NCBI GenBank assembly: GCA_045587025.1
Contig: JAZNBK010000002.1
Span: 1 to 36,893, forward strand
DNA: 36,893 nucleotides
Direction of reading: 5' to 3'
Origin: UBA1740 sp045587025
Lineage (GTDB): Bacteria; Bacillota; Clostridia; Oscillospirales; CAG-272
The notes under the pieces were generated by a model, which did no database searches, was not told where the DNA came from, and saw only the letters and a list, made by a program, of their open reading frames with translations. Below, in pieces: positions 1-6,128 of the stretch. Each line of letters opens with the position of its first letter. Within the stretch, counting starts at the first letter, position 1. A program made the translations under genes and the position numbers.

Positions 1-4
1 ACTA

Positions 5-33
5 TTGACAAAAAAGGGAATGTGTGGTAACAT
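5..33 (+). promoter_or_regulatory. candidate upstream promoter of the tRNA operon
   Basis: TTGACA at 5-10 is followed after 17 bases by TAACAT at 28-33, with an extended -10 TG at 25-26. It may be a second promoter for the tRNA operon or serve something that ended just left of the window. It is weaker than the promoter at 109-137. Confidence 0.45.
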
Positions 34-108
34 ATACAAGTCGTCAGGAACGGACAACATTCGATCAAAAAAAGTTGAAAAAATCCCAAAAAAGTTTTCA
101 AAAACCTC

Positions 109-137
109 TTGACAAGAACGAATGAGTGTGATATAAT
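109..137 (+). promoter_or_regulatory. consensus sigma-A promoter of the tRNA operon
   Basis: Perfect TTGACA (109-114), a 17-base spacer and perfect TATAAT (132-137), preceded by an extended -10 TG (129-130). Transcription should start near 144, about 27 bases before tRNA-Val. A full-consensus promoter is typical of stable RNA operons. Confidence 0.9.
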
Positions 138-170
138 ATCAACGTTGTCGCGAAGAGATGACAAGCGAAT

Positions 171-246
171 GGGAGCATAGCTCAGTTGGGAGAGCATCTG
201 CCTTACAAGCAGAGGGTCATAGGTTCGAGCCCTATTGTTCCCACCA
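171..246 (+). tRNA. tRNA-Val (anticodon TAC)
   Basis: A full cloverleaf can be drawn. Acceptor GGGAGCA pairs with TGTTCCC, the D arm is GCTC/GAGC, the anticodon stem is TCTGC/GCAGA around loop CTTACAA, and the T arm carries TTCGAGC. The 3' CCA (244-246) is encoded. First gene of the tRNA operon. Confidence 0.97.
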
Positions 247-247
247 T

Positions 248-289
248 CGTGATCCTTTCACGGTTCAAGCGATTATGGCAATTGCTTGA
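248..289 (+). other. two spacer hairpins between tRNA-Val and tRNA-Asp
   Basis: CGTGA/TCACG (248-252 with 258-262) and TCAAGC/GCTTGA (265-270 with 284-289, extended inward by ATT/AAT) fill almost the whole spacer. They probably fold in the precursor and may guide tRNA processing. The pairing is visible; the role is inferred. Confidence 0.55.
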
Positions 290-300
290 TTTTATGTAAT

Positions 301-377
301 GGCCTGGTAGCTCAGCTGGTTAGAGCGCTAGCCTGTCACGCTAGAGGTCGTGGGTTCGAGCCCCATCCGGGTCGCCA
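301..377 (+). tRNA. tRNA-Asp (anticodon GTC)
   Basis: Acceptor GGCCTGG pairs with CCGGGTC allowing G-T pairs. The anticodon stem CTAGC/GCTAG encloses loop CTGTCAC. T loop TTCGAGC, discriminator G, encoded CCA at 375-377. Six bases separate it from tRNA-Phe. Confidence 0.97.
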
Positions 378-383
378 TTACAT

Positions 384-458
<75 letters not shown>

Positions 459-459
<1 letters not shown>

Positions 460-475
460 GCGACGGCGAGTCGCT
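459..475 (+). other. spacer hairpin between tRNA-Phe and tRNA-Gly
   Basis: AGCGAC (459-464) pairs with GTCGCT (470-475) around loop GGCGA, and C458-G476 can extend it. The stem uses the last base of the tRNA-Phe CCA, so it could affect 3'-end processing. That effect is inference. Confidence 0.45.
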
Positions 476-481
476 GCAAAT

Positions 482-557
482 GCGGATTTAGCTCATTTGG
501 TAGAGCGCGACCTTGCCAAGGTCGAGGTGGCGGGTTCGAGCCCCGTAATCCGCTCCA
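482..557 (+). tRNA. tRNA-Gly (anticodon GCC)
   Basis: Acceptor GCGGATT pairs with AATCCGC. Anticodon stem CGACC/GGTCG with loop TTGCCAA, T loop TTCGAGC, encoded CCA at 555-557. Confidence 0.97.
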
Positions 558-560
558 GCG

Positions 561-585
561 TAACGGACACTTAAAGTGTCCGTTA
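561..585 (+). other. perfect 12-bp spacer hairpin between tRNA-Gly and tRNA-Cys
   Basis: TAACGGACACTT (561-572), one central base, then its exact reverse complement (574-585). No T run follows directly, so it is unlikely to be an efficient terminator. A processing or stabilising hairpin is more plausible. Confidence 0.6.
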
Positions 586-596
586 TTTAATACTAC

Positions 597-670
<74 letters not shown>

Positions 671-671
<1 letters not shown>

Positions 672-708
672 AAAAATTAAGCAACCCAATCGGGTTGCTT
701 AATTTTTT
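671..708 (+). terminator. intrinsic terminator of the tRNA operon
   Basis: A-rich arm plus AAGCAACCC pairs with GGGTTGCTT plus a T-rich arm around loop AATC, ending in TTTTTT (703-708). It is symmetrical and could work on both strands. The hairpin array starts three bases after it. Confidence 0.92.
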
Positions 709-710
709 AT

Positions 711-914
711 CCAAGCCGACGAAGGAGGCTTGGTATGTAATCAACGCGCTTGCGCGTTGTATGTAATTGCGACGAAGTCGCGCATGGCATCACGCGCAAG
801 CGTGCATAGTTCGTCGGCTTGATAACATACATCCCTTCGGGATGATTCCATACAGCCCTTACGGGCTGATGACATACCGCCTCTTCGGCGGATTTCATCC
901 ACGCCTTTGGCGTG
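711..914 (+). repeat. hairpin array with conserved ATNNCATAC linkers (candidate structured RNA)
   Basis: Short stem-loops sit at 711-733, 742-759, 769-781, 791-804, 830-844, 853-868, 877-891 and 900-914, with 5-7 bp stems and 3-5 base loops in most (one has GCAA). The right half has four linkers at 822, 845, 869 and 892 (ATAACATAC, ATTCCATAC, ATGACATAC, ATTTCATCC), giving a 23-24 base period. The left half carries the same linker in reverse complement: GTATGTAAT at 733-741 and 759-767, ATGGCAT at 784-790. Stems differ in sequence but each pairs with itself. Segment 712-723 can also pair with 810-821 (12 bp), enclosing the left half. The array ends 32 bases before the four-helix-bundle gene, so it should be that gene's leader. 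No clear promoter was seen inside it. Confidence 0.85.
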
Positions 915-946
915 ATTAGGATGCGAGGACGCGAAAGGAGCGAACT

Positions 947-1300
947 ATGGCTAAAAATTTATTGCTTGAATACTCAGAAGAACTTGCAACAAAGTGTGAT
1001 CTGCTCTGCAAATCCATTAGCGGAAACGCCAACACCATTTTTCAGCTCCGCAAATCCTCGTCGAGCGTGTTTGCTAACATCACCGAGGCGCAGTATCCTC
1101 AAAGCCTTGCTGATATGCTTTCCAAGTTTAAGATCGCGCGTAAAGAGTGTGCCGAAACAGAAAGTTGGCTCAAATTACTCTATAATACAAAGGTGATTGA
1201 CGAAGAAACATTCAAAACTTACCGCAATCTCTGCGGCAGAATACAAAGAATGCTGACCTCGTCTTGTATCACGATTGAAAAGAAAATTGATAACAAATAA
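947..1300 (+). CDS. four-helix-bundle protein, 23S rRNA IVP/Avd-like family (PF05635/TIGR02436 type)
   Basis: 117 residues, the usual length of this small all-helical family. ATG at 947 has AGGAG at 936-940, six bases away. The central family pattern is clear: QLRKSSSSV, then ANITEA, a KF-IARKEC segment, and ETESWLKLL at about residues 68-76. Members are encoded in intervening sequences of bacterial 23S rRNA genes, and the related Avd protein is an accessory subunit of diversity-generating retroelements, where it binds the reverse transcriptase and RNA. Here it stands alone behind a hairpin array and before a strong terminator, with no reverse transcriptase or rRNA in the window. RNA binding is inferred from the family and the placement. 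The family call is confident; the molecular role is unknown. Confidence 0.9.
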   Translation: MAKNLLLEYSEELATKCDLLCKSISGNANTIFQLRKSSSSVFANITEAQYPQSLADMLSKFKIARKECAETESWLKLLYNTKVIDEETFKTYRNLCGRIQRMLTSSCITIEKKIDNK

Positions 1301-1327
1301 TTTTCAAATATTTATCTGGACTTATGG

Positions 1328-1375
1328 CTTCCTTTCGGTATAATGGTGTTTAACCCAACCGAAAGGAAGTTTTTA
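1328..1375 (+). terminator. intrinsic terminator after the four-helix-bundle gene
   Basis: CTTCCTTTCGGT (1328-1339) pairs perfectly with 1358-1369 over 12 bp, followed by TTTTTATATTT. The 18-base loop is unusually long and could hold a small inner stem (TGG/CCA). Confidence 0.88.
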
Positions 1376-1384
1376 TATTTGTGC

Positions 1385-1408
1385 GAATTCTCGCCAAAGG
1401 CGAGATTC
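1385..1408 (+). repeat. short GC-rich hairpin resembling the array stems
   Basis: CTCGCC (1390-1395) pairs with GGCGAG (1399-1404) over loop AAA, extended by GAAT/ATTC with one bulged base. The size and loop match the array stems at 830-914, so it may belong to the 3' flank of the same element. Confidence 0.5.
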
Positions 1409-1410
1409 CG

Positions 1411-1437
1411 AAAAAGCACCCTTTCGGGTGCTTTTAG
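1411..1437. terminator. bidirectional terminator
   Basis: AAAAGCACCC (1412-1421) pairs with GGGTGCTTTT (1426-1435) around TTTC. The minus-strand reading ends in five T's ten bases after the XRE gene stop, so its main job is probably to end that transcript. Confidence 0.85.
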
Positions 1438-1446
1438 CTTTGTATA

Positions 1447-1659
1447 TCATTTATATCTTTTCGGATTATCCGTTTCTCCAAGCAAATAATCTATACTCGT
1501 ATCATAAAATCTTGCTAATTTTATAAGAATTGCAGTAGGAACGTCATTCTCTCCCGTTTCATACTTTGAATATCCCGTTTGCGACATCCCGAGCATTTTT
1601 GCAAGTTGTGTCTGGTTCATATCCTTATCTTCTCTTAAATCCCTCAATCTACGATACAT
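1447..1659 (-). CDS. XRE-family (Cro/CI) DNA-binding regulator
   Basis: 70 residues, essentially one helix-turn-helix domain. Visible are LRDLREDKDMNQTQLAKMLG, the recognition segment SQTGYSKYETGENDVPT, then LIKLARFYDTSIDYLLGETD, the classic XRE ending. A purine-rich GGGGGGAG lies just upstream of the ATG. There is no effector or metallopeptidase domain, so this is a minimal repressor. It diverges from the membrane-protein gene at 1834, and their promoters share the interval 1660-1790. Autoregulation and control of the neighbour are likely by analogy with other divergent XRE pairs, but no operator was identified. Confidence 0.93.
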   Translation of the reverse strand: MYRRLRDLREDKDMNQTQLAKMLGMSQTGYSKYETGENDVPTAILIKLARFYDTSIDYLLGETDNPKRYK

Positions 1660-1715
1660 AACTCCCCCCTGAATATTATTCTCAAAAATATTATAAAATA
1701 ATCTGTTTCAGGGTA

Positions 1716-1744
1716 TTGACTTTTAATCTAAAATAGGTTATAAT
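1716..1744 (+). promoter_or_regulatory. promoter of the membrane-protein gene
   Basis: TTGACT (1716-1721), a 17-base spacer, and TATAAT (1739-1744), leaving a leader of about 80 bases before ATG 1834. A minus-strand TATAAT (1695-1690) for the XRE gene lies next to it, so the two promoters are back to back. Confidence 0.8.
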
Positions 1745-1833
1745 TTACGTAAACAATATAATGTTACTTTTTTCAGTGTAAGTGACTTAGATTGTGCAAA
1801 CCTTTTAATTTTATACTTTTGGAGGAAATAAAA

Positions 1834-2550
1834 ATGGAAAATCAACAAAAAAGACCGATTTTTACTATTATTTGTTTTGCATCTTTAATAGCTTTCAGAC
1901 TAATATTCTTCTTGGCTTTTTCAATAACAGGCGCTGCTTTTAAAATGGGAATGTCAGAAATTATTGAATTAGTTATACTTATTACCCTTGTGATATCTTT
2001 AATTAAAAACAAAAAGAATATCACATTATTAGCTATGGGAGTATTTGCACTTTGGTTTTTGTTCTCGTTTTTTAGAATTAATTTTGCTCATCCTGTCAAA
2101 GCAGTGATCTTTAAGACTGTCGCTTTTGACCTTTCTTCTTTTTTGATTTGGGCTATTTTGGCTATATTTATACTCATTGATATATCGCATAATTTCGAGA
2201 AATTAAAAAGCAAAAAGGATTTGTTTAATAAAATATTTCTTGTTGTTTTCGTCGTATATTGTATTCTCTGTTTAGTTTCGCTCCATGAAGGATTTTCCAG
2301 TGATTATTATCAGATGGTTTTCGGAAGTGAATATGATAATGATTTTCAAGATTTGTTGTTTGAACTCTTTGAATCACCATCTTTATATCGTGTAGTTTTG
2401 GACAACTTTGCATATATATTCTATGCAATTGCATTTGTTTCACTAAAAATGTGGATATATCCTACTTCAAATAAATTTTTGAGATTTATTAATAAACTTT
2501 TTAAAAAGACTACAAAAGCTATTGATAACTTTATAAGCACGGAAGATTAA
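1834..2550 (+). CDS. polytopic membrane protein of unknown function
   Basis: 238 residues from the ATG at 1834, which has GGAGG at 1821-1825. An in-frame TTG at 1792 has no ribosome binding site and was not used. About six hydrophobic segments alternate with basic loops, for example TIICFASLIAFRLIFFLAF near the start, IIELVILITLVISLI, ITLLAMGVFALWFLFSFF, a long segment near residues 95-120, and one near the C-terminus before MWIYP. The tail is lysine-rich. No family was recognised. The gene is AT-rich compared with the core genes to the right, fitting an acquired segment. Its position opposite an XRE repressor suggests regulated expression. Confidence 0.75.
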   Translation: MENQQKRPIFTIICFASLIAFRLIFFLAFSITGAAFKMGMSEIIELVILITLVISLIKNKKNITLLAMGVFALWFLFSFFRINFAHPVKAVIFKTVAFDLSSFLIWAILAIFILIDISHNFEKLKSKKDLFNKIFLVVFVVYCILCLVSLHEGFSSDYYQMVFGSEYDNDFQDLLFELFESPSLYRVVLDNFAYIFYAIAFVSLKMWIYPTSNKFLRFINKLFKKTTKAIDNFISTED

Positions 2551-2593
2551 TAACATTTACTTTTGGCATCTTTTTGTCAACACATACCAAAAC

Positions 2594-2645
2594 AAAAAAA
2601 TGCACCCAATGGCGTACCTGCGATAGAGCAGGTACGCCATTGGGT
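2594..2645 (-). terminator. terminator of the metalloprotease-lipoprotein operon
   Basis: A perfect 18-bp stem (2604-2621 with 2628-2645) around a 6-base loop. Read leftward it is followed by a run of seven T's (plus-strand A's at 2594-2600). It lies 20 bases after the lipoprotein stop. No good T run exists in the rightward direction. The stem is unusually long and perfect. Confidence 0.85.
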
Positions 2646-2665
2646 ATTTGTGTTGGTTTGTTGTA

Positions 2666-3355
2666 TCATTTCTTCGCAGAGTTCATTTCTTGTGTCAATT
2701 CGCCTATAAACTCTTTGGCTGTTTGTATTGACAACAAGCTTCCTGCTTCATACGAATTATGCAAATATTCAATAAACGAATCCCCGCTTACAGTGTACAG
2801 TATTTCTTCGGATTGCCATCGTATAGATGAAAGTCTATTGTCAATATAAGTATACAAAATATCGTTCTCGAAAAACATTTGTTTTTTATCGGCTTTTATA
2901 GTACGCATGTCAGAGCTATTAATATCTGAGGTTAAAGTAAAGCCATAATCTTTACATTTAGCCACTACATCCTCAATGTTTTCGTCATGATCAATTCTCA
3001 AAGCAATATGATATTTTTCATCTGCAAAGAAATACATATAACGACTATAATCCCCGCGTTTGTGGTCTGCTAATATTACCAGCGACCGAAAATCACCAAT
3101 TTGATCTATATAATCAAAATAAACGAAATTATCTGGCAATTCGGTAGAATTTATAAAATTTAAATATTCGTCGTACGACGACATTGTCAAAATTTCTACA
3201 TCGATATTTGGTATAGCTATTTGTTCTTGAGTTGAAGTCGTCGTTTTAATATCATCTTCAGACAAAACAATTTCATTTTTAGTGCTGTTACATGAAACGA
3301 GAGTGGAAAGCACCAAAATAATTATTATTGAAATAAATATTGCATCGGATTTCAT
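2666..3355 (-). CDS. predicted lipoprotein of unknown function
   Basis: 229 residues. The N-terminus is a type II signal peptide: a short polar start, a hydrophobic core, and lipobox LVSC with the lipidated Cys at about residue 22. A Thr/Ser/Glu-rich linker follows. The rest is a soluble mixed alpha/beta domain with no recognised family; it has many Asp and Tyr residues and a segment RYMYFFADEKYHIALRI. AGGAGA precedes the ATG. It lies 13 bases after the metalloprotease stop, so the two are co-transcribed, and both products are exported. It may act as a partner, chaperone or immunity factor for the protease; that is a guess from position. Confidence 0.8.
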   Translation of the reverse strand: MKSDAIFISIIIILVLSTLVSCNSTKNEIVLSEDDIKTTTSTQEQIAIPNIDVEILTMSSYDEYLNFINSTELPDNFVYFDYIDQIGDFRSLVILADHKRGDYSRYMYFFADEKYHIALRIDHDENIEDVVAKCKDYGFTLTSDINSSDMRTIKADKKQMFFENDILYTYIDNRLSSIRWQSEEILYTVSGDSFIEYLHNSYEAGSLLSIQTAKEFIGELTQEMNSAKK

Positions 3356-3368
3356 ATAATTCTCCTTT

Positions 3369-5591
3369 TTAATGATTAAATCTGTTTCGATTTGCAGTAA
3401 TTATAGCTTTGCAACCATTACATATAATTAAATTTTCTACTACATCAGAGTTGCTTTTTTCCTCACCGTATATACAATATTCACTAAATCTATTATCACC
3501 CGTAATATCTATTTTCTCTTGTGTAGTAGGGACTGAACCTATACCATAGTGGTCGGGAGCATCATATAAATGACCAAACTCGTGAACCATTGTTTTTGTT
3601 TCATCATTAGCACTATTGAAATTCATAACATTACACACGCCAATCTCTCTAAAAGTCAATCCTAGAGTATCGCCATTAGCATGACTTATAAATCCACCAG
3701 CGGAATTTCTATATACGCTACAAGTTAAATGGCCTATATATGTCATTTTTAATCCAGATTCAATTTTAGGGAAATTCATTCTTGCAATAATGTTGATTAT
3801 ATTTTTATGATGATAATTTTCAAGTTCTACTGCGCCAGACACATATATTGTCGAATCATGACAATATGTGTCTGTAACATGGGAACAACTATTATTTGGA
3901 TTAGTTGAACAACTAACATCTGCATATGAATTGTATTTTTGCGGGTATGAGTAATTAATTAGAATGTCAAATTCATTATAATACAATTCCTGAAGTACTT
4001 GCAGTTGGTTTTTAATTCTTGATGCTGCACTGGAATATCTGCTAAGATAAGCATTGTCATAAAAAACATTTAAATTTACGACATTTGGAATTACCCCGTA
4101 ATTTGTTGTACTGTAAGTAATTATGTAATACGGTCTTACAGTAGCGCCGGATTCATAACTTTTCAGTACAAAGGGATATGCATTTCCACTGCTGTATGAG
4201 ATTGCTACTCCATAGTTAGAAGCACCTTCATACCAATCTATTGCGATTCCCGTAAGGTCAATCGACGCTATTCCCAGTTCGCTATCGCTCAATCCGTTAG
4301 CTTTATGCACAGTTATCTGGGATGCTGTCAGAGCTGAAACCATACTGTTTGAAAACGTACTATATGTCAAATTCCCTTCTGTCCATGGTTGCAATACTCT
4401 TTTTACATTTAAATTGGCATACTCTCCACTTCCAACTAAATAATAATGCACACAAAGACCTGCATAAAGAATTTCTGCATTAGTCGGAAGAGTAGGCATA
4501 TTAATAGAGATAAATGCCGTCTGCATAGAACTTATAAGAATATCCTCGTCAAACCCATAATTCGCATTTGGAACAGTTGAACAAATATGTGTATCGTAAA
4601 CCAACGAGGTTGTCTTAATGGTAGGATCTATTATTACAGGAAAAGTTCTCTCGTGGTCGTTTATCCATTTGGTATCTGCTGTAACAGTAAGAATGTAATT
4701 TCCGTCTTCAGTTCCAACAAGAGAATAATCTACCGCATAGGATGTTTTACCTTTTGCATCGTACATATACGGAGCAGGCATATAATACATTGTTTCTTCC
4801 GTTATTACATCTTTTAACATAATTACACCGGCCGCATTTAATTCCGGTATAAGTCCGTCAAATGTAAGAATAAAAGAGTAGCTGTATTCCTCACATGGAG
4901 CTTTTACTATAATATTCTCTTTTATATCATTTGACACAAGTAAATACTCCAAATCAGTATTTTGCCATACATTTGAGTATATAAGTGATGTTTTATTATC
5001 TATAGCTTCGGTTTGTAATTGTAATAGATCCATTGAATTGTGGTTTGACACGTTTGCCACAGATTGGGTGACTATATTTGACACAAGCGAAACCTCAATC
5101 GAATAACCATTTTCGCTAAGTGACATTACATATAATTGTGATATATCCGAAGGAGCTTGAGCTGAAGGTGAGAAAAAAGGTGGATGTGCAGTTATGTCGT
5201 TCAGAACGTTCGCAAAGCTTATTCGCCCATCTTCTGTTCCATATACGGGAACTCCGTTTTTGTTCTTTATATACAAACGATTATCTATATCCTGCCATAT
5301 TCCGTATTCATCTTTTCGATGAACAGCTTCGGCGTATACTACAGCTTGATATTTTCCGTTTTCCAAAGCAAAATGCTTAACATTCTCCTCTCGCAGCTCC
5401 ACTATTTCGGAATTTTGTAAAACAGATGCAATTTTTTCGTCAACCGTTATAAGTTTTAAATCACCTTCAGATGATACATTTTGCGACAAGGATATTAATT
5501 GTTCTTCCGCAATGACGGGAAGACATATAGAAGTTAATGTCATAATTATTGCTATTATTATGGCAACAAGAATTTTATGTTTTTTTATCAT
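3369..5591 (-). CDS. secreted DNRLRE-domain zinc metalloprotease
   Basis: 740 residues. A Sec signal peptide (basic MIKKHK, hydrophobic core, cleavage after about VIAEE) shows export. Residues ~325-495 resemble a DNRLRE beta-sandwich: a TIKTTSLVYDTHI start, repeated Ser/Asn/Tyr strands and a segment NVKRVLQPWTEGN. The C-terminal part is a metalloprotease-like domain with HEFGHLYDAPDHYG beginning at about residue 670. The HExxH core is intact, and the third zinc ligand is probably Asp (HExxHxxxxxD, snapalysin-like) or the following His. Conserved-looking Cys residues follow (SEYC, CNGC). AGGAG lies seven bases before the ATG. DNRLRE proteins are usually cell-surface proteins of Gram-positive bacteria. 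The target is unknown. Confidence 0.85.
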   Translation of the reverse strand: MIKKHKILVAIIIAIIMTLTSICLPVIAEEQLISLSQNVSSEGDLKLITVDEKIASVLQNSEIVELREENVKHFALENGKYQAVVYAEAVHRKDEYGIWQDIDNRLYIKNKNGVPVYGTEDGRISFANVLNDITAHPPFFSPSAQAPSDISQLYVMSLSENGYSIEVSLVSNIVTQSVANVSNHNSMDLLQLQTEAIDNKTSLIYSNVWQNTDLEYLLVSNDIKENIIVKAPCEEYSYSFILTFDGLIPELNAAGVIMLKDVITEETMYYMPAPYMYDAKGKTSYAVDYSLVGTEDGNYILTVTADTKWINDHERTFPVIIDPTIKTTSLVYDTHICSTVPNANYGFDEDILISSMQTAFISINMPTLPTNAEILYAGLCVHYYLVGSGEYANLNVKRVLQPWTEGNLTYSTFSNSMVSALTASQITVHKANGLSDSELGIASIDLTGIAIDWYEGASNYGVAISYSSGNAYPFVLKSYESGATVRPYYIITYSTTNYGVIPNVVNLNVFYDNAYLSRYSSAASRIKNQLQVLQELYYNEFDILINYSYPQKYNSYADVSCSTNPNNSCSHVTDTYCHDSTIYVSGAVELENYHHKNIINIIARMNFPKIESGLKMTYIGHLTCSVYRNSAGGFISHANGDTLGLTFREIGVCNVMNFNSANDETKTMVHEFGHLYDAPDHYGIGSVPTTQEKIDITGDNRFSEYCIYGEEKSNSDVVENLIICNGCKAIITANRNRFNH

Positions 5592-5642
5592 TTTATGCTC
5601 CTCTCAAAAAGTTTAATGAAAAATAATATTCACAATGTCGTA

Positions 5643-5664
5643 GCGTATAGAATTAACTATACGC
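5643..5664. promoter_or_regulatory. perfect inverted repeat at the end of the leader ORF
   Basis: GCGTATAG (5643-5650), spacer AATTAA, CTATACGC (5657-5664). It covers the stop codon of the 25-residue ORF and sits 50 bases before the metalloprotease start. It could be an RNA hairpin coupling leader translation to the downstream gene, or an operator. There is no T run, so it is not a classic terminator. Confidence 0.55.
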
Positions 5665-5734
5665 CATTTCTGCGAAAGAGGAGTGGGATTGTACGTTTTG
5701 CTAAGCTGTTAAATACTATTCGGGTTGTTTTCAT
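5657..5734 (-). CDS. small leader ORF, 25 residues, cationic and hydrophobic
   Basis: ATG at 5734 with AAGGAGG eight bases upstream, as strong a ribosome binding site as any in the window. The peptide starts MKTTRIVFNS and ends PLLFRRNGV, with five Arg, two Lys and no acidic residue. It lies about 40 bases after the likely transcription start of the metalloprotease operon and 65 bases before the protease ATG. It may be a regulatory leader peptide, a membrane-active peptide, or the substrate of the secreted protease. A chance ORF cannot be excluded at this length; the ribosome binding site is the main argument. Confidence 0.5.
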   Translation of the reverse strand: MKTTRIVFNSLAKRTIPLLFRRNGV

Positions 5735-5778
5735 AACTAATACCTCCTTTTTTATCGGCGGCGATGCCGTTCAACTAT

Positions 5779-5808
5779 ATGATACATTGAAATCATTTGA
5801 AAAGTCAA
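5779..5808 (-). promoter_or_regulatory. promoter of the leader-metalloprotease-lipoprotein operon
   Basis: On the minus strand TTGACT (5808-5803), an 18-base spacer, and TATCAT (5784-5779). Transcription should start near 5772, giving a leader that contains the small ORF and the 5643-5664 inverted repeat. Confidence 0.65.
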
Positions 5809-6006
5809 TAGTAAAAACAATTTTTTACATTTAATTTAAATGATTGTGAGATATGCACAAATTCATTCCACCTCTCACCTAAACATAACCATTTTTTTGA
5901 CTTTGTTTGATATAATCAAAGCAATTAGCTGAAGCTATGGTTTTTGCTTTTTTCACTCTTCTCTCTTCACCTTTCGCTAAATCCGTCCGAGAAAATTTTT
6001 GGAAAG

Positions 6007-6025
6007 TGATAGGTAATAGCTATCA
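6007..6025. promoter_or_regulatory. candidate operator upstream of the glycoside hydrolase promoter
   Basis: A 19-base near-palindrome with half-sites TGATAG and CTATCA and a symmetrical TAnTA centre. It ends 31 bases before the -35 box. Its size and symmetry suit a dimeric regulator of the LacI or GntR type; no such regulator gene is in the window. Confidence 0.35.
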
Positions 6026-6056
6026 AATAAAAAGTTTCTCTTTTTCGTATTTTTGG

Positions 6057-6085
6057 TTGACTTTCCCACCGCTTTAAATTATAAT
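6057..6085 (+). promoter_or_regulatory. promoter of the glycoside hydrolase gene
   Basis: TTGACT (6057-6062), a 17-base spacer, and TATAAT (6080-6085), with the start codon about 40 bases after the -10 box. Confidence 0.85.
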
Positions 6086-6128
6086 GTATATGACTACAAA
6101 ATGAGGTTTTGTTAAAGGAGAGGAACAT

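Larger units (their letters stand above)
5735..6056. other. intergenic region between divergent operons
   Basis: Besides the leftward promoter at 5779-5808, this AT-rich stretch has an extended -10 (TGATATAAT, 5908-5916) with no good -35. Just after it, AAAGCAA (5918-5924) and TTGCTTT (5944-5950) pair around a small TAGC/GCTA stem, followed by T's. That could be a short terminated transcript or a terminator. No further gene is seen. Confidence 0.4.

Noticed and set aside
707..898. 63-residue minus-strand ORF across the hairpin array
   Set aside because: It is a by-product of the GC-rich repeats: no ribosome binding site, low-complexity composition following the hairpin units, and a stem-loop explanation that accounts for every base.
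711..914. CRISPR array
   Set aside because: Period is about 23 bases with 9-base linkers, the units are themselves palindromic, orientation switches midway, and no cas gene is present.
1792..1833. TTG start giving 14 extra residues on the membrane protein
   Set aside because: No ribosome binding site precedes it, while GGAGG is well placed for the ATG at 1834.
2604..2645. Ends of an insertion sequence or a miniature element
   Set aside because: The 18-bp perfect stem is better explained as the terminator of the leftward operon: it sits 20 bases after its stop and has a seven-T run on the correct strand. No target duplication was seen.
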